A stretch of 15,278 nucleotides of DNA. It comes from Candidatus Intricatilinea gracilis. Its GTDB lineage: Bacteria > Pseudomonadota > Gammaproteobacteria > Burkholderiales > Burkholderiaceae_C. The notes beneath the pieces were generated by a model. The model was not told where the DNA came from. It did not search any database and saw nothing but the letters and a program-made list of their open reading frames with translations. The translations under genes were made by a program, and so were the position numbers. The stretch lies in contig JADJDQ010000013.1 in assembly GCA_016702605.1 (NCBI GenBank), positions 1 through 15,278 on the forward strand, read 5' to 3'. Below, in pieces: positions 1 through 7,231 of this stretch; position 1 is the first letter of the stretch; each line of letters opens with the position of its first letter.

Positions 1-136
1 GCATCGCCGCCGGTACCATCGTCTTCATTCCCCCAGCTCCTGGTGATCGATGGTAGCGCTCTGGCTTCGTCCCGGATGCCCCGCCATCATTCTCAAGGGG
101 TCCCCAAAACAGGGTGACCCATAAGCCTTCGGCCTT

Positions 137-358
137 CCCCACCTGCTCTTTCTCCACGCTCTTCTGCTGCGCGCTGGACTCGGTCCGGCGATGGTGCGTG
201 AACTCAACGCCTCGGCCCCGCTGGTCAACGACGGGTCATTCTTGCCAAACTTGGGACTGCCCGCGGATGAGGTGTCGATCATCAGACGGCGGCAGAGGTC
301 GCTCGTTAGTGCCTGGTCCCAGGTCTCCCGGATCCCGACCGCAACATCGGGGGCCTGA
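137..358 (+). pseudogene. Indel-disrupted phage gene fragment, unrecognised
   Basis: One frame reads as ordinary protein from about 137 to a TGA at 356-358. It contains MVRELNASAPLVNDG and then FLPNLGLPADEVSIIRR, ending near SAWSQVSRIPTATSG. This has normal amino-acid balance, whereas the other frames here are rich in Arg, Ser and Pro, the signature of out-of-frame high-GC coding sequence. No upstream start joins it cleanly, and the text after the stop resumes in another frame (YQARIEAYQEIVRLG, about 361-405). The position well upstream of the tape measure suggests a head or connector gene, but I recognise no family. Whether the breaks are real or sequencing errors cannot be told from the sequence alone. 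Confidence 0.4.
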
Positions 359-701
359 CAGATACCAGGCCCGCATCGAGGCCTACCAGGAGATCGTGCG
401 TCTCGGGCGAGCTGGGACCCCGCGGTCGACCCGCCTCGCGACGATGGGCGCCAGGCCGAACAATCAACGCTCCTCGGACGCCCACTTATCCCGGAGGACC
501 CCGGGCACAAGCGCGACATCGGCTGCCCGGGGATGGGTCGGCGATGTCTGAAGAGCTCGCCGCGCCATCATCCGCCCGATCTCGCACCTACCGGGGTCGC
601 CCGGGTCGGGATGCTGGAAGGACGGCGGCTTGGCCAGGTTGCCGCCGGCGAGGCTCTCCAGGTCGGTCCGCATCGCTCGCGCTGGACCCACCGGCCGGCT
701 G
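359..701. other. Stretch without an intact gene
   Basis: No frame stays protein-like for long. Short coherent pieces appear, such as YQARIEAYQEIVRLG near 361-405 and RPLIPEDPGHKRDIG near 478-520, each in a different frame from its neighbours. The overlapping predicted frames on both strands are dominated by Arg, Pro, Ser and Gly, as expected for shadows. The stretch is best read as more of the same indel-damaged phage coding sequence. No promoter, RNA gene or repeat was seen. Confidence 0.4.
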
Positions 702-840
702 GCCCGGTCGTTCCTGGTCACCGCCGAGATCAAGGACGTCGTTTCGTCGACCGCCGCATCCACGACCTGCCCTACGCCGCGATCACTGACCAAGCGTGGG
801 ACCATCACGAAGTACCTCACGATCCGCATCCGCGCGAGGG
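702..840 (+). pseudogene. Indel-disrupted phage gene fragment, unrecognised
   Basis: A coherent protein can be followed only by changing frame twice. The pieces are SFLVTAEIKD (to about 737), then FVDRRIHDLPYAAITD (743-790), then KRGTITKYLTIRIR (792-833). The first and third pieces share a frame and the middle one is in another. This is what one small indel followed by a compensating one would produce. The joined peptide has the hydrophobic/polar alternation of a beta-rich domain, but I cannot assign a family. Its place several genes ahead of the tape measure fits a head-tail connector or tail-completion protein (inference). Confidence 0.4.
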
Positions 841-1103
841 GCCTCCGGGGCCCCGCGCCGGGCCAAAGGCCCGCGGACTTCCGGGCGCGAGGCATCCACC
901 GCACGTCCGGACCGCCAAGGCGGCGCTTGCTGATCGGCCCTGAGCGGCACAAGTCTGTCCCCGCTTCTACGTACTCCGGGCCTCGGTCTCCCGGCTCTCT
1001 AGAAGTCAGCTACCTCAAGGAACGCGGCAACCCTGATGGAGGACAGACCAGACCGCCGAGGGATCGGCTCCGGCCTCCAGCTCGTGGCGTCGGGGAAGCC
1101 CCG
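841..1103. other. Stretch without an intact gene
   Basis: No intact frame is present. One short protein-like piece, CPRFYVLRASVSR, is readable near 957-995. The rest is GC-rich sequence whose frames look like shadows. It probably carries the end of the gene fragment before it and the space ahead of the next ATG at 1104. I see no regulatory site, hairpin terminator or RNA gene. Confidence 0.35.
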
Positions 1104-1472
1104 ATGGCTGACTCAGTCGCCGCCAGCTTAGCGACAACCTCTCCGCCGCCTTCGCCGCGCTCACCATCATGGACAGATCCAGAAGGTCGATGTCGCTCTG
1201 GTGCAAACGCTCTCTCATGGCCTGGCAAAGGACATCCGGACGATCTCCCGGTACGGCTACTGGCGCATCGGCTTTCTGCTGAAACAAGGACCGCCGCAAC
1301 CTCGGACCGGGGCTCATCGACTGGAACTCGAGGCGGGCGCAGATCGCGACGTCACATCCATGGACCGGTAGGACTCGACCGGATCGCCGCTGGCGCAATC
1401 GAGTGGCGGGCCCAGGCCCGGGCCGATACTTTGGACGAACTCAAACATGCGCTCGGACGGCGCTCGCGGTGA
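1104..1472 (+). pseudogene. Indel-disrupted small phage gene, about 120 residues
   Basis: This is the clearest reconstructable gene of the damaged 5' part. An ATG at 1104 gives MADSVAA. The frame changes to QLSDNLSAAFAALTIMD (1124-1173), then to IQKVDVALVQTLSHGLAKD and ISRYGYWRIGFLLKQG (1177 to about 1293). After a TAG at 1369-1371 in that frame, another frame gives LDRIAAGAIEWRAQARAD and DELKHALGRRSR, ending at a TGA at 1470-1472. Pieces in three frames join in order with plausible start and stop, so this is one gene with at least three indels. The predicted protein is largely helical. I do not recognise the family; a head-tail connector or tail-completion role is a guess from position. Confidence 0.45.
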
Positions 1473-1830
1473 GCCCTGTTCAACCTCGCGATCTCCTGCG
1501 TCGTCCCGGGCGCTACGTCGACAAATGGCTTCCCGGCGGGCGCGGACGTCGGGGCAAGGCGACCGCTTTGTCTACGCCCGGCGCGTTCTGCCGCTGGAAT
1601 CTTCTGGGCTCGAGAGGACCTCACATAGGGTTTGCCAACGCCCCACTACGCGGCAGGATGCAGTATTACGCCCAGGTCAGATCGACGCTGGGACGTTTCG
1701 TCCGAGCCACCGGTGGCGGCGCCTTCAGCACGAGTCGGCCTGTCATGCATTCATCGCGCGCAGTACCGGACAAACAACTCGCGCGAGCCGCTCCGAAGTA
1801 CGAACGGATCTCCAGAAGAAAGTCGACTAG
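1469..1830 (+). pseudogene. Indel-disrupted phage gene fragment, unrecognised
   Basis: A GTGA overlap (GTG at 1469, TGA at 1470-1472) could start the next gene, but no frame remains coherent. Protein-like pieces are LFNLAISCVVPGATST with GFPAGADVG (about 1478-1555), TLGRFVRATGGGAFSTSRP (about 1684-1745), and a possible C terminus VRTDLQKKVD ending at a TAG at 1828-1830. The pieces lie in different frames. An AGGAGG-like string just after the TAG suggests a ribosome binding site for a following gene whose start codon is not legible. Function unknown. Confidence 0.3.
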
Positions 1831-2234
1831 GAGGATCGAGGGCTACCTCATCCCGTCCGGGCTCGGCGGGACTTACGCCGGTTACAAAGGGGATCTTCAA
1901 GCGCTGATACGACTCCGGGACCGTGACCCTGCCGACGTCGGTCGCCTACAGGCTGCAGGATAACACCGAGTCGGGCCAGCAGACGTAGCGACGACCCGGT
2001 CATGTCAATGCTTCATGGACCAGCTTCTTGGGTGCATCGTCAGCTCAGGGAAATCAGCAGGCAAACCGGACCCTTTATGCGCTCCTTCAAGGGGCGCGCC
2101 TGCGACCGGCGACACTGCAAAGCTCTTCCACCCCGATCATGGGCCGTCGTCGCATCGGCATAACGGAACATCGTCGGGCCGTCGTCCGAGGCTACAACTT
2201 CCGAGCCTCACGCGACCCTGGCTCGTCATCCTGA
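1831..2234 (+). pseudogene. Indel-disrupted small phage protein fragment
   Basis: The most coherent piece is GTVTLPTSVAYRLQDNT followed by ESGQQ (1917-1988, ending at a TAG). It resembles the N terminus of short phage tail-region proteins that begin with a strand of the form TxPxSVxYRL. Further pieces in other frames are VNASWTSFLG (about 2004-2033) and QANRTLYALLQGARLRP (about 2052-2105). The sequence between them has several frame changes. A small beta-sandwich-type protein of the pre-tail region is the best guess, at low confidence. Confidence 0.3.
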
Positions 2235-2247
2235 TGGTCGGGGCAGA

Positions 2248-2806
2248 TTGACTCTTCTATTCTCCGGCCGCATGGTGACCGGACGCAGCGGTGTTTACCA
2301 ACCGCTCTCGCAGCTCCAGGCCACGCTCAGCGCGGCGGATGCGGCGGACGTGCTCCCGTTCGCTCCGGCGGGGACCGTCTCCGGCTCGCCCATCGGGGGC
2401 ATCGTCGGATCGCTGTCTCGACTCCCGGTCTCCATCCCCATCACCGGGTTTGAGGTGGAGGATCGACAACCAGGACGTCATCATCGAGGACGAAAGGTTG
2501 GCCCAGCGGCATGACCGACATATCCCCGGGATAAGATCTCCGGCTCTTCCGACGTCCGCATCGGCGCGACCAAGTGCGCATCCTCGGACACCGAAAGAAC
2601 TCGGGCTTTACGACCAGGGCGGTCAGCATCGTCATCAACACTTGGCCGGGCCGCATCACCACACCATCTCTATACCGCAGATCGGGGTGACCTTCGAAAC
2701 TCTCCAGGAAGTTTCCGGACGGTTTCGGACTCCGTCACCTGATATCCCTTTCGCGCGCTATGGCTCCGGCTCCGGCCTGGACAAAATTTCGATCGTGTTC
2801 ACCTGA
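2248..2806 (+). pseudogene. Indel-disrupted phage gene, possible tail-completion protein
   Basis: Coherent pieces follow each other in different frames. They are VYQPLSQLQATLSAADAADV (2296-2355), DNQDVIIEDERLA (about 2465-2505), KISGSSDVRIGATK (2533-2574), VRILGHRKNSGFTTRAVSIV with INTWPGRITTPSLYR (2574-2680), and IGVTFETLQEVSGRFRTP through GLDKISIVFT, ending at a TGA at 2804-2806. The total, about 185 residues, is in the range of phage tail terminator or completion proteins, which sit a few genes before the tape measure. I see no diagnostic motif, so this rests on position and size only. At least four frame changes are needed. Confidence 0.35.
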
Positions 2807-3181
2807 GAAAAGGGACGAGGAATAAACTCTCTGATTCACCTGGAAACAAAGGCCCCGGCGGCATGGTTCGAGCCCGCGTTCGGCGGCAACCGTCTCGCCG
2901 GGGCGTCAGGCGCATCGAGGTGGGATCGGGCCGATGTCAGCGGCCGGGCCAACGCAAAAGGCTGGTTTATCGGCGGCGGGCTTCAAAGGCGTAACACCAA
3001 CCTCAGCGTCTGGCGCGCAAAGTATCGCGACTCATTGATCAGAGCCAGGGTGACCGGCGTGCGCGGGTGTCGACGTGGAAGGACGCCAGACAAGGAGGTC
3101 ACAAGAATATCGACAAACCGAAGGCTGGTGGCCTTCGTGGGCGCATCCGGAACGACCGGCGTGGATGCGCTTCCTGGATAG
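2807..3181 (+). pseudogene. Phage tail-region gene lacking a legible start, pre-tape-measure
   Basis: One frame is open from just after the TGA at 2804-2806 to a TAG at 3179-3181, about 124 codons, with no ATG. It reads as real protein: LIHLETKAPAAWFEPAFGGN, later RRNTNLSVWRAKYRDSLIRA, and near its end RRLVAFVGASGTTGVDA. The acidic-aromatic start and Arg-rich middle resemble small proteins that precede tape measure genes, where tail-assembly chaperones are normally encoded, but I cannot confirm the family. The continuation MRFLDRIFRAITG (3168-3206) lies in another frame, so the true gene probably runs past the TAG. Missing start and frame breaks are as in the rest of the 5' region. Confidence 0.45.
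2812..2820 (+). promoter_or_regulatory. Probable ribosome binding site with damaged start codon
   Basis: The purine string GGGACGAGG follows the TGA at 2804-2806 and precedes AATAAACTC. An open frame coding for SLIHLETK begins just downstream but has no ATG. The simplest reading is a ribosome binding site followed by a start codon lost to a base change or indel in AATAAA. This is inference. Confidence 0.3.
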
Positions 3182-3229
3182 GATCTTCAGGGCCATCACC
3201 GGACCAGTCGGTGCTTGCCAAGGGCGTAA

Positions 3230-3602
3230 GCGCGACGACGACAGCCGTCGAGCCCTCGCCGCCGAGAGATCGCGGATAAGCAAGATAGTTGCTCGCAGTG
3301 CGGTCGGACAGAGCAAGAAGTGCCGGAGATGGAGGAGGCAGAGCGGCAGCACATCCGCAACTGCCTTCGCACGTCCTCGCCTTCCGCCAGTTTCGAGCGC
3401 TGCCCATGGTCGCAGATGGGCCCGCCCGAGGAGCTCTGCCTGTCCTGGTGGACGTCGTGGCGCACCAGCGGCGCGCTCCCCTACGAAGGCGCCGCATCCG
3501 AGCAGCCGGCCTACGTGCTCGAAGCGATCGAGCTCTGCGAGCGAGGTCCTGACCACAAGCGGAGCGCATGCCGAAGCCAAAGAAGCCGGGGGTGCCGCAT
3601 GA
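3230..3602 (+). pseudogene. Small CxxC protein immediately upstream of tape measure, frame-disrupted
   Basis: From 3230 to about 3545 the frame shared with the downstream tape measure is clearly coding. It has a CSQCG motif (3290-3304), EMEEAERQHIRNCLRTS, then GPPEELCLSWWTSWRTSGAL and ASEQPAYVLEAIELCERG. The frame has no stop before the tape measure ATG. In the frame one base along, the last codons read SEVLTTSGAHAEAKEAGGAA and end at a TGA at 3600-3602, making the usual ATGA overlap with the ATG at 3599. So one indel near 3545 probably separates body and C terminus, and the N terminus is also lost to frame breaks. Position and size suit a tail-assembly chaperone-type protein. The Cys pairs hint at metal binding (inference). 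Confidence 0.5.
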
Positions 3603-5368
3603 GCGCGACCGTTGAAAAAAAGGTCGCTCTCACCATCGAGATGAAGACGGCCGGCGGTCAGCAGATCGGCCAACTCACGGTCAACTTGAAGGGCCTCGAC
3701 GACGCAAGCAAGAGGGCGGCATCGAGCGGAGAGAAGACCAGCATTACGCTCAAGAAGATCTCAAAAGGATTCGGGGAGATCATCAAGATCGGCGCATTGG
3801 CTACCGGAGCCGTTACGGCTGTTGCGGCCGCTGTTGCTGGGGTTTCGGTGCATCTCGCGTCGCAGAGCGGAGCAGCGCAGCAAACTGCGCTTGCTTTCGG
3901 ACAACTAGACAAGTCGCTCATGGCAGCAGCGGATCAGTCCGGCGCGCTCAAGCGCGGGCTCGATGTTGTCGATGGTGCCGCCAAAAACCTGACGAAGTAC
4001 TTCGGCAGTGATGAAGGCAAGAAGGCGATCAACGGCTTTTTCCAGGTCATAGTCTTCGGCGCAGGCCTCGCGATCGAGAAGATGGCTGACTTGACCAAGG
4101 CTGTCCGGCACCCGGTCGACTTCATGGAGAAGCACCTCTCGAAGTGGGGGAACTTCTTCGGCATGAACTCGAAGTTTGTCGAGCAGATCAAGGAGGGCGA
4201 CTGGTTCGACAAGCTTGTGTCGAATGCGCGCGAGGTTGGGACGGCCCTGAAGGAGTCGGTGCTTGCCGGTAAATCAATTGTGCCTCCGACATTCGATGAC
4301 CCCAAACTTCGCGCCGAACGGGAAGCCGCAGCGATGGCCGCAAAGGAGCGGGAGATCGCGCGCTACATCGAACTGGCGACGAAGGCGACCACGCAAGAGC
4401 AGGCGCTCAACGCATCAACGCTGGCTTGGTTCGCGCTCAACGAGCAGAAGAAGATGAAGATCACCGGCGAAACGGCATCGGCCGCCATCGCCAGGCAAGA
4501 GGCTATCGCCGACAAGATCCGCGCCGTCAATGAGCTTGAGACCCAGCTCCAGAACAAGTTCCAAGCCAAGTACATCTCCGATCTAGGCGCGCGCGCGGAC
4601 GCCCAGGCGGACTTCGCGGAGAAGCTCCGAGGCCTGCGCCAGTCGCAAGCCGAGTATCAGGCAGAACTTGAGGACAAAAAGAAGAGCAAGACGACCGGAT
4701 CTGGAGCTCCGACGTCGTTTCTGACGGACATGATGAAGGCCAAAGAAGCCGAGACATTCATGGGCCCGAAGACAGAGGAGCAGATGGCGAAGGACGAGTC
4801 TCTCATGAAGAATCATGCGGACAACGTCATGGATCTAGCAAAGCGCATCGGAGCCGGAATCGGATCTCTTATGAGCCAGACAATCACTGGGATCGTAGAC
4901 GGGAGCATGACCCGCGCTACAGGCAATGGGCAACATGCTCGGCGGAATCATCAGCATGATCGGGCAGATCCTTATCGAGATGGGCACCGCAGCGCTTGTG
5001 GTTGCCGCCATCAGCGCGATCATGGGCAATCCAGGTGCAGGTGCCGCCGCTGCTGCTGGACTAGCGGCGATGGCTGTCGGCGGTCTCATGCTTGCGGCCG
5101 GAACCGGCGTGACTATGGCCATAGGTGCCGCAGACGGCGGACTTGTCATGGGCGGATCCCCAAACTTCGATTCGGTTCCTGCTCTTCTTATGCGCGGCGA
5201 GTACGTGATCCCAGCAGAACAAGTGCGCCAAAACGTGGCCGCCGGGCGCGCGCCAGACGACTCAGGCTCAAGCCGCGGCGTAGGCGCTGGCGCTGGCGTC
5301 ACCATCAGCGTGACCCAGCAGAGCTTCGTCCCAGGCACCAAGGCGGACTTCAATCGCCAGGTCCGTGA
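3599..5368 (+). CDS. Tape measure protein, N-terminal part (frame interrupted at about 4919)
   Basis: The tape measure protein sets tail length and is threaded through the tail tube. The ATG at 3599 overlaps the preceding stop (ATGA) and begins MSATVEKKVALTIEMKTAGG. Residues 61-86 are hydrophobic, Ala/Gly/Val-rich (IGALATGAVTAVAAAVAGVS). About 220-390 is a long charged helical or coiled-coil stretch rich in Ala, Glu, Lys and Gln. A second Gly-rich helix starts at about 420 (IGAGIGSLMSQTITGIVDG). Coding character stops at 4918 (about 440 codons). After that this frame is Arg/His/Cys-rich nonsense running to a chance stop at 5366-5368, while the true C terminus continues one base along. Joined, the protein is about 608 residues, short for the family; at roughly 0.15 nm per residue that implies a tail near 90 nm (inference). 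Confidence 0.85.
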   Translation: MSATVEKKVALTIEMKTAGGQQIGQLTVNLKGLDDASKRAASSGEKTSITLKKISKGFGEIIKIGALATGAVTAVAAAVAGVSVHLASQSGAAQQTALAFGQLDKSLMAAADQSGALKRGLDVVDGAAKNLTKYFGSDEGKKAINGFFQVIVFGAGLAIEKMADLTKAVRHPVDFMEKHLSKWGNFFGMNSKFVEQIKEGDWFDKLVSNAREVGTALKESVLAGKSIVPPTFDDPKLRAEREAAAMAAKEREIARYIELATKATTQEQALNASTLAWFALNEQKKMKITGETASAAIARQEAIADKIRAVNELETQLQNKFQAKYISDLGARADAQADFAEKLRGLRQSQAEYQAELEDKKKSKTTGSGAPTSFLTDMMKAKEAETFMGPKTEEQMAKDESLMKNHADNVMDLAKRIGAGIGSLMSQTITGIVDGSMTRATGNGQHARRNHQHDRADPYRDGHRSACGCRHQRDHGQSRCRCRRCCWTSGDGCRRSHACGRNRRDYGHRCRRRRTCHGRIPKLRFGSCSSYARRVRDPSRTSAPKRGRRARARRLRLKPRRRRWRWRHHQRDPAELRPRHQGGLQSPGP

Positions 5369-5426
5369 CGCCGTCCTCCCGTCCATCCGCCAGCTCGCCC
5401 GGCAAGGGCTCTTGGTGCTGAAATGA
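4920..5426 (+). CDS. Tape measure protein, C-terminal part
   Basis: This is the continuation of the tape measure gene in the next frame. An ATG at 4926 can act as a formal start (MGNMLGGIISMIGQILIEMG), but the homology-like continuity with the upstream half shows it is not an independent gene. It contains two hydrophobic Ala/Gly helices (about 4971-5025 and 5040-5130) and then GGLVMGGSPNFDSVPALLMR with GEYVIPAEQVRQN. That GGxVxGG-SPxxDSVPAxLxxGEYVxP motif is common at the C-terminal side of tape measure proteins, near the site often processed. The last residues LPSIRQLARQGLLVLK end at a TGA at 5424-5426, overlapping the next ATG at 5423. Confidence 0.8.
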   Translation, partial: QAMGNMLGGIISMIGQILIEMGTAALVVAAISAIMGNPGAGAAAAAGLAAMAVGGLMLAAGTGVTMAIGAADGGLVMGGSPNFDSVPALLMRGEYVIPAEQVRQNVAAGRAPDDSGSSRGVGAGAGVTISVTQQSFVPGTKADFNRQVRDAVLPSIRQLARQGLLVLK

Positions 5427-6301
5427 CCTGGAGCGCAGTCGCCAGCCTAGCGCTTGAGACAAGCACGCGTGCACTCGATCGCCCACTGCTGGTGGGCTCG
5501 CACGTCTACGATCCGTCCGTCATGCTGCCGCTCTGGTCCAACGCGACCGGTGTCATCACCGACCCTGACATCAGCGGCGAGCCGGCGTACTACGCCGTCG
5601 ACCGAGCGAAGTTTCGCCAGACGAACCCCGACGACAGCACCACCGATTTTTGGCTGGTCTACGCGTTCAACGGAGACTTCGACACCTTCGCCATCCTCAA
5701 CGGGTCGCTCCACCTGGTCACCGGCCTGACGATGGACATCGAGATCGCCGACGACGGTGCGTTCACGACGAACTTCGCCACCATCGCAACCGGCGTCACC
5801 TTCACCGGCAGCGAGTACATGGGCTTTATGAACTATGTGCGCTCGGGCTCAGGCTACGTGCGCTTCCACTTCAGCGCACCCAGCGGATTCACGCCGTACC
5901 TGGGCGAGGCCTGGCTTGGTCGTCGTCGCCAGCTCGTTTCGGCTCCGGCCCAAGGCCACGACATCAACGCGCGCGCATCGACCGTGGCCACCTCAGACAA
6001 CGGCTCGACCCAGACCGTGCGAGCGCTCGCAACCGGCCGGCGCGTCCCCGACGTGCTCATCCACACCAACGACCGAGACAGCACGCTGGCGGACACGGAC
6101 ACGCTGCGCTCCTTCTGGTCGGACACGCGAAACGGCGCGCTCCCTTTCCTTTGGTGTCCGCTTCCGGCGAGCGCTCAAGACACGGTCTATCTGCTGCGCC
6201 ACACCAACAAGGCGCTGGACCTCGCCAAGATCGGGCCCGTCGGCGGCTTCGACTTCAGCCAACAGTGGATTGAGCAGCCTCCTTTTGTGGGGGTGGTGTA
6301 A
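5423..6301 (+). CDS. Tail protein, first of a tandem related pair
   Basis: This 292-residue protein sits directly after the tape measure, where distal tail or tail-tip proteins are encoded. It starts at an ATGA overlap. It is rich in beta-strand-type sequence: FDTFAILNGSLH (86-97), a strand-turn segment EIADDGAFTTNFATIA (107-122), and YLGEAWLGRRR (159-169). The C-terminal part has ALPFLWCPLP and ends WIEQPPFVGVV. These landmarks recur in the same order in the next gene (FDTIALISHDF, IADDNAFTSNLQTIA, SIGEFFLGQR, TAPFLYLPNP, LVEQAPFV), so the two are probably ancient tandem duplicates. The middle part resembles a galactose-binding-type beta-sandwich, an inference from pattern only. Role: tail-tip component. 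No classical Shine-Dalgarno is seen, so translation is probably coupled to the tape measure gene. Confidence 0.7.
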   Translation: MTWSAVASLALETSTRALDRPLLVGSHVYDPSVMLPLWSNATGVITDPDISGEPAYYAVDRAKFRQTNPDDSTTDFWLVYAFNGDFDTFAILNGSLHLVTGLTMDIEIADDGAFTTNFATIATGVTFTGSEYMGFMNYVRSGSGYVRFHFSAPSGFTPYLGEAWLGRRRQLVSAPAQGHDINARASTVATSDNGSTQTVRALATGRRVPDVLIHTNDRDSTLADTDTLRSFWSDTRNGALPFLWCPLPASAQDTVYLLRHTNKALDLAKIGPVGGFDFSQQWIEQPPFVGVV

Positions 6302-7230
6302 TGGCCTGGGCGCACGCCGAGCTCACGGTCACGGAGACGACGCGGCTCGCCGCGGACCTCCCCATGATCGCCGTGAACAACCAGGCTGCGTCCTACAACA
6401 CGCCTGCAGTCTGGCGCACGTCTGGGAGCTGGGCATCAGGCTCAAGCGCGACCTACACCAACGTGATCTCCTACGCCACGAGCCGTCTCTGGGACGGGCT
6501 TGCGGACCCGCGCTCGAGGGGCAACGGCATCGGCGGCGGGACGCTGACATACCTGCTCCTCGACCTCGCAAACGTCACCTTCGACACCATCGCGCTCATC
6601 TCGCACGACTTCGACGCGGCAGGCACGACGGCGGTCGCTGTCCAGATCGCGGATGACAACGCGTTCACCTCGAACCTCCAGACGATCGCCCAGTGGTCAT
6701 CTGCCCCATGGCTCGGGGGCAACACGCGGCGCCTGGTCGACGTGACCCTTGGGGGCGGGCTTCATGTCGGGGTCGTCGTCGGCGCGCGCTACAGCAACGT
6801 TCGGTGGATGAGGGTCCAATTCACGACCACTTCGGAGCCCAGCATCGGTGAGTTCTTCCTCGGCCAGCGCTTCACGCTCCCGCATCGGCCCGAGTTCTCG
6901 GACGAGATCGTGTTGGACGGAGAGACCGACACTGCGGAGTCCGAGGCGGGTCTCATCCACGGCGTCGAGCGCTGGGCAGGCCGCCTGAACGTGGCACCAA
7001 GCTTTGTCCCCGACTCACAGACCTACGAGGACATTTTCCGCGACGCCTTCGAGGGCATGGCCTACGGGACGGCTCCGTTCCTCTACCTGCCGAACCCAAA
7101 CACCAACGTGCGCGCGGCCTATCTGTGCCGCACCGAGCCGGCCATGGGCGTCATCCCGACCGGGCCATACGCGCGGGCGGTGAAGCTGCCGCTGGTCGAG
7201 CAAGCCCCCTTCGTCGCGAGGGAGACCTAG
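6301..7230 (+). CDS. Tail protein, second of a tandem related pair
   Basis: This 309-residue protein starts at a TAATG overlap with the preceding gene and is its probable paralogue. Shared landmarks are FDTIALISHDFD (94-105), VQIADDNAFTSNLQTIA (114-130), SIGEFFLGQR (181-190), TAPFLYLPNP near the C terminus, and the ending LPLVEQAPFVARET. Such a distribution suggests an N-terminal beta-sandwich with a conserved C-terminal connector that may bind the same neighbouring ring. Compared with its partner it has a longer Ser/Thr/Asn/Gly-rich N-terminal stretch (about 25-80). It is followed closely by the hub gene. A tail-tip structural role is inferred from position. Whether the two proteins form a mixed ring or are alternative parts cannot be seen. 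Confidence 0.7.
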   Translation: MAWAHAELTVTETTRLAADLPMIAVNNQAASYNTPAVWRTSGSWASGSSATYTNVISYATSRLWDGLADPRSRGNGIGGGTLTYLLLDLANVTFDTIALISHDFDAAGTTAVAVQIADDNAFTSNLQTIAQWSSAPWLGGNTRRLVDVTLGGGLHVGVVVGARYSNVRWMRVQFTTTSEPSIGEFFLGQRFTLPHRPEFSDEIVLDGETDTAESEAGLIHGVERWAGRLNVAPSFVPDSQTYEDIFRDAFEGMAYGTAPFLYLPNPNTNVRAAYLCRTEPAMGVIPTGPYARAVKLPLVEQAPFVARET

Positions 7231-7231
7231 C

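Noticed and set aside
630..1472. 280-codon + strand frame as a single intact gene
   Set aside because: Only short parts read as protein (SFLVTAEIKD, KRGTITKYLTIRIR, IAAGAIEWRAQARAD); the rest is Arg/Ser/Pro-rich, and better protein appears in other frames in between.
3616..3622. Slippery heptamer A AAA AAG at codons 6-8 of the tape measure gene
   Set aside because: It matches the dnaX-type site, but slipping there would leave the clearly coding frame for an Arg/His-rich nonsense frame, with no evident hairpin or upstream gene that would benefit.
4919..4922. Programmed +1 frameshift in the tape measure gene
   Set aside because: There is no stop codon, rare codon or known shift-prone sequence at the site, tape measure genes are not known to need this, and the window has other clear indels.
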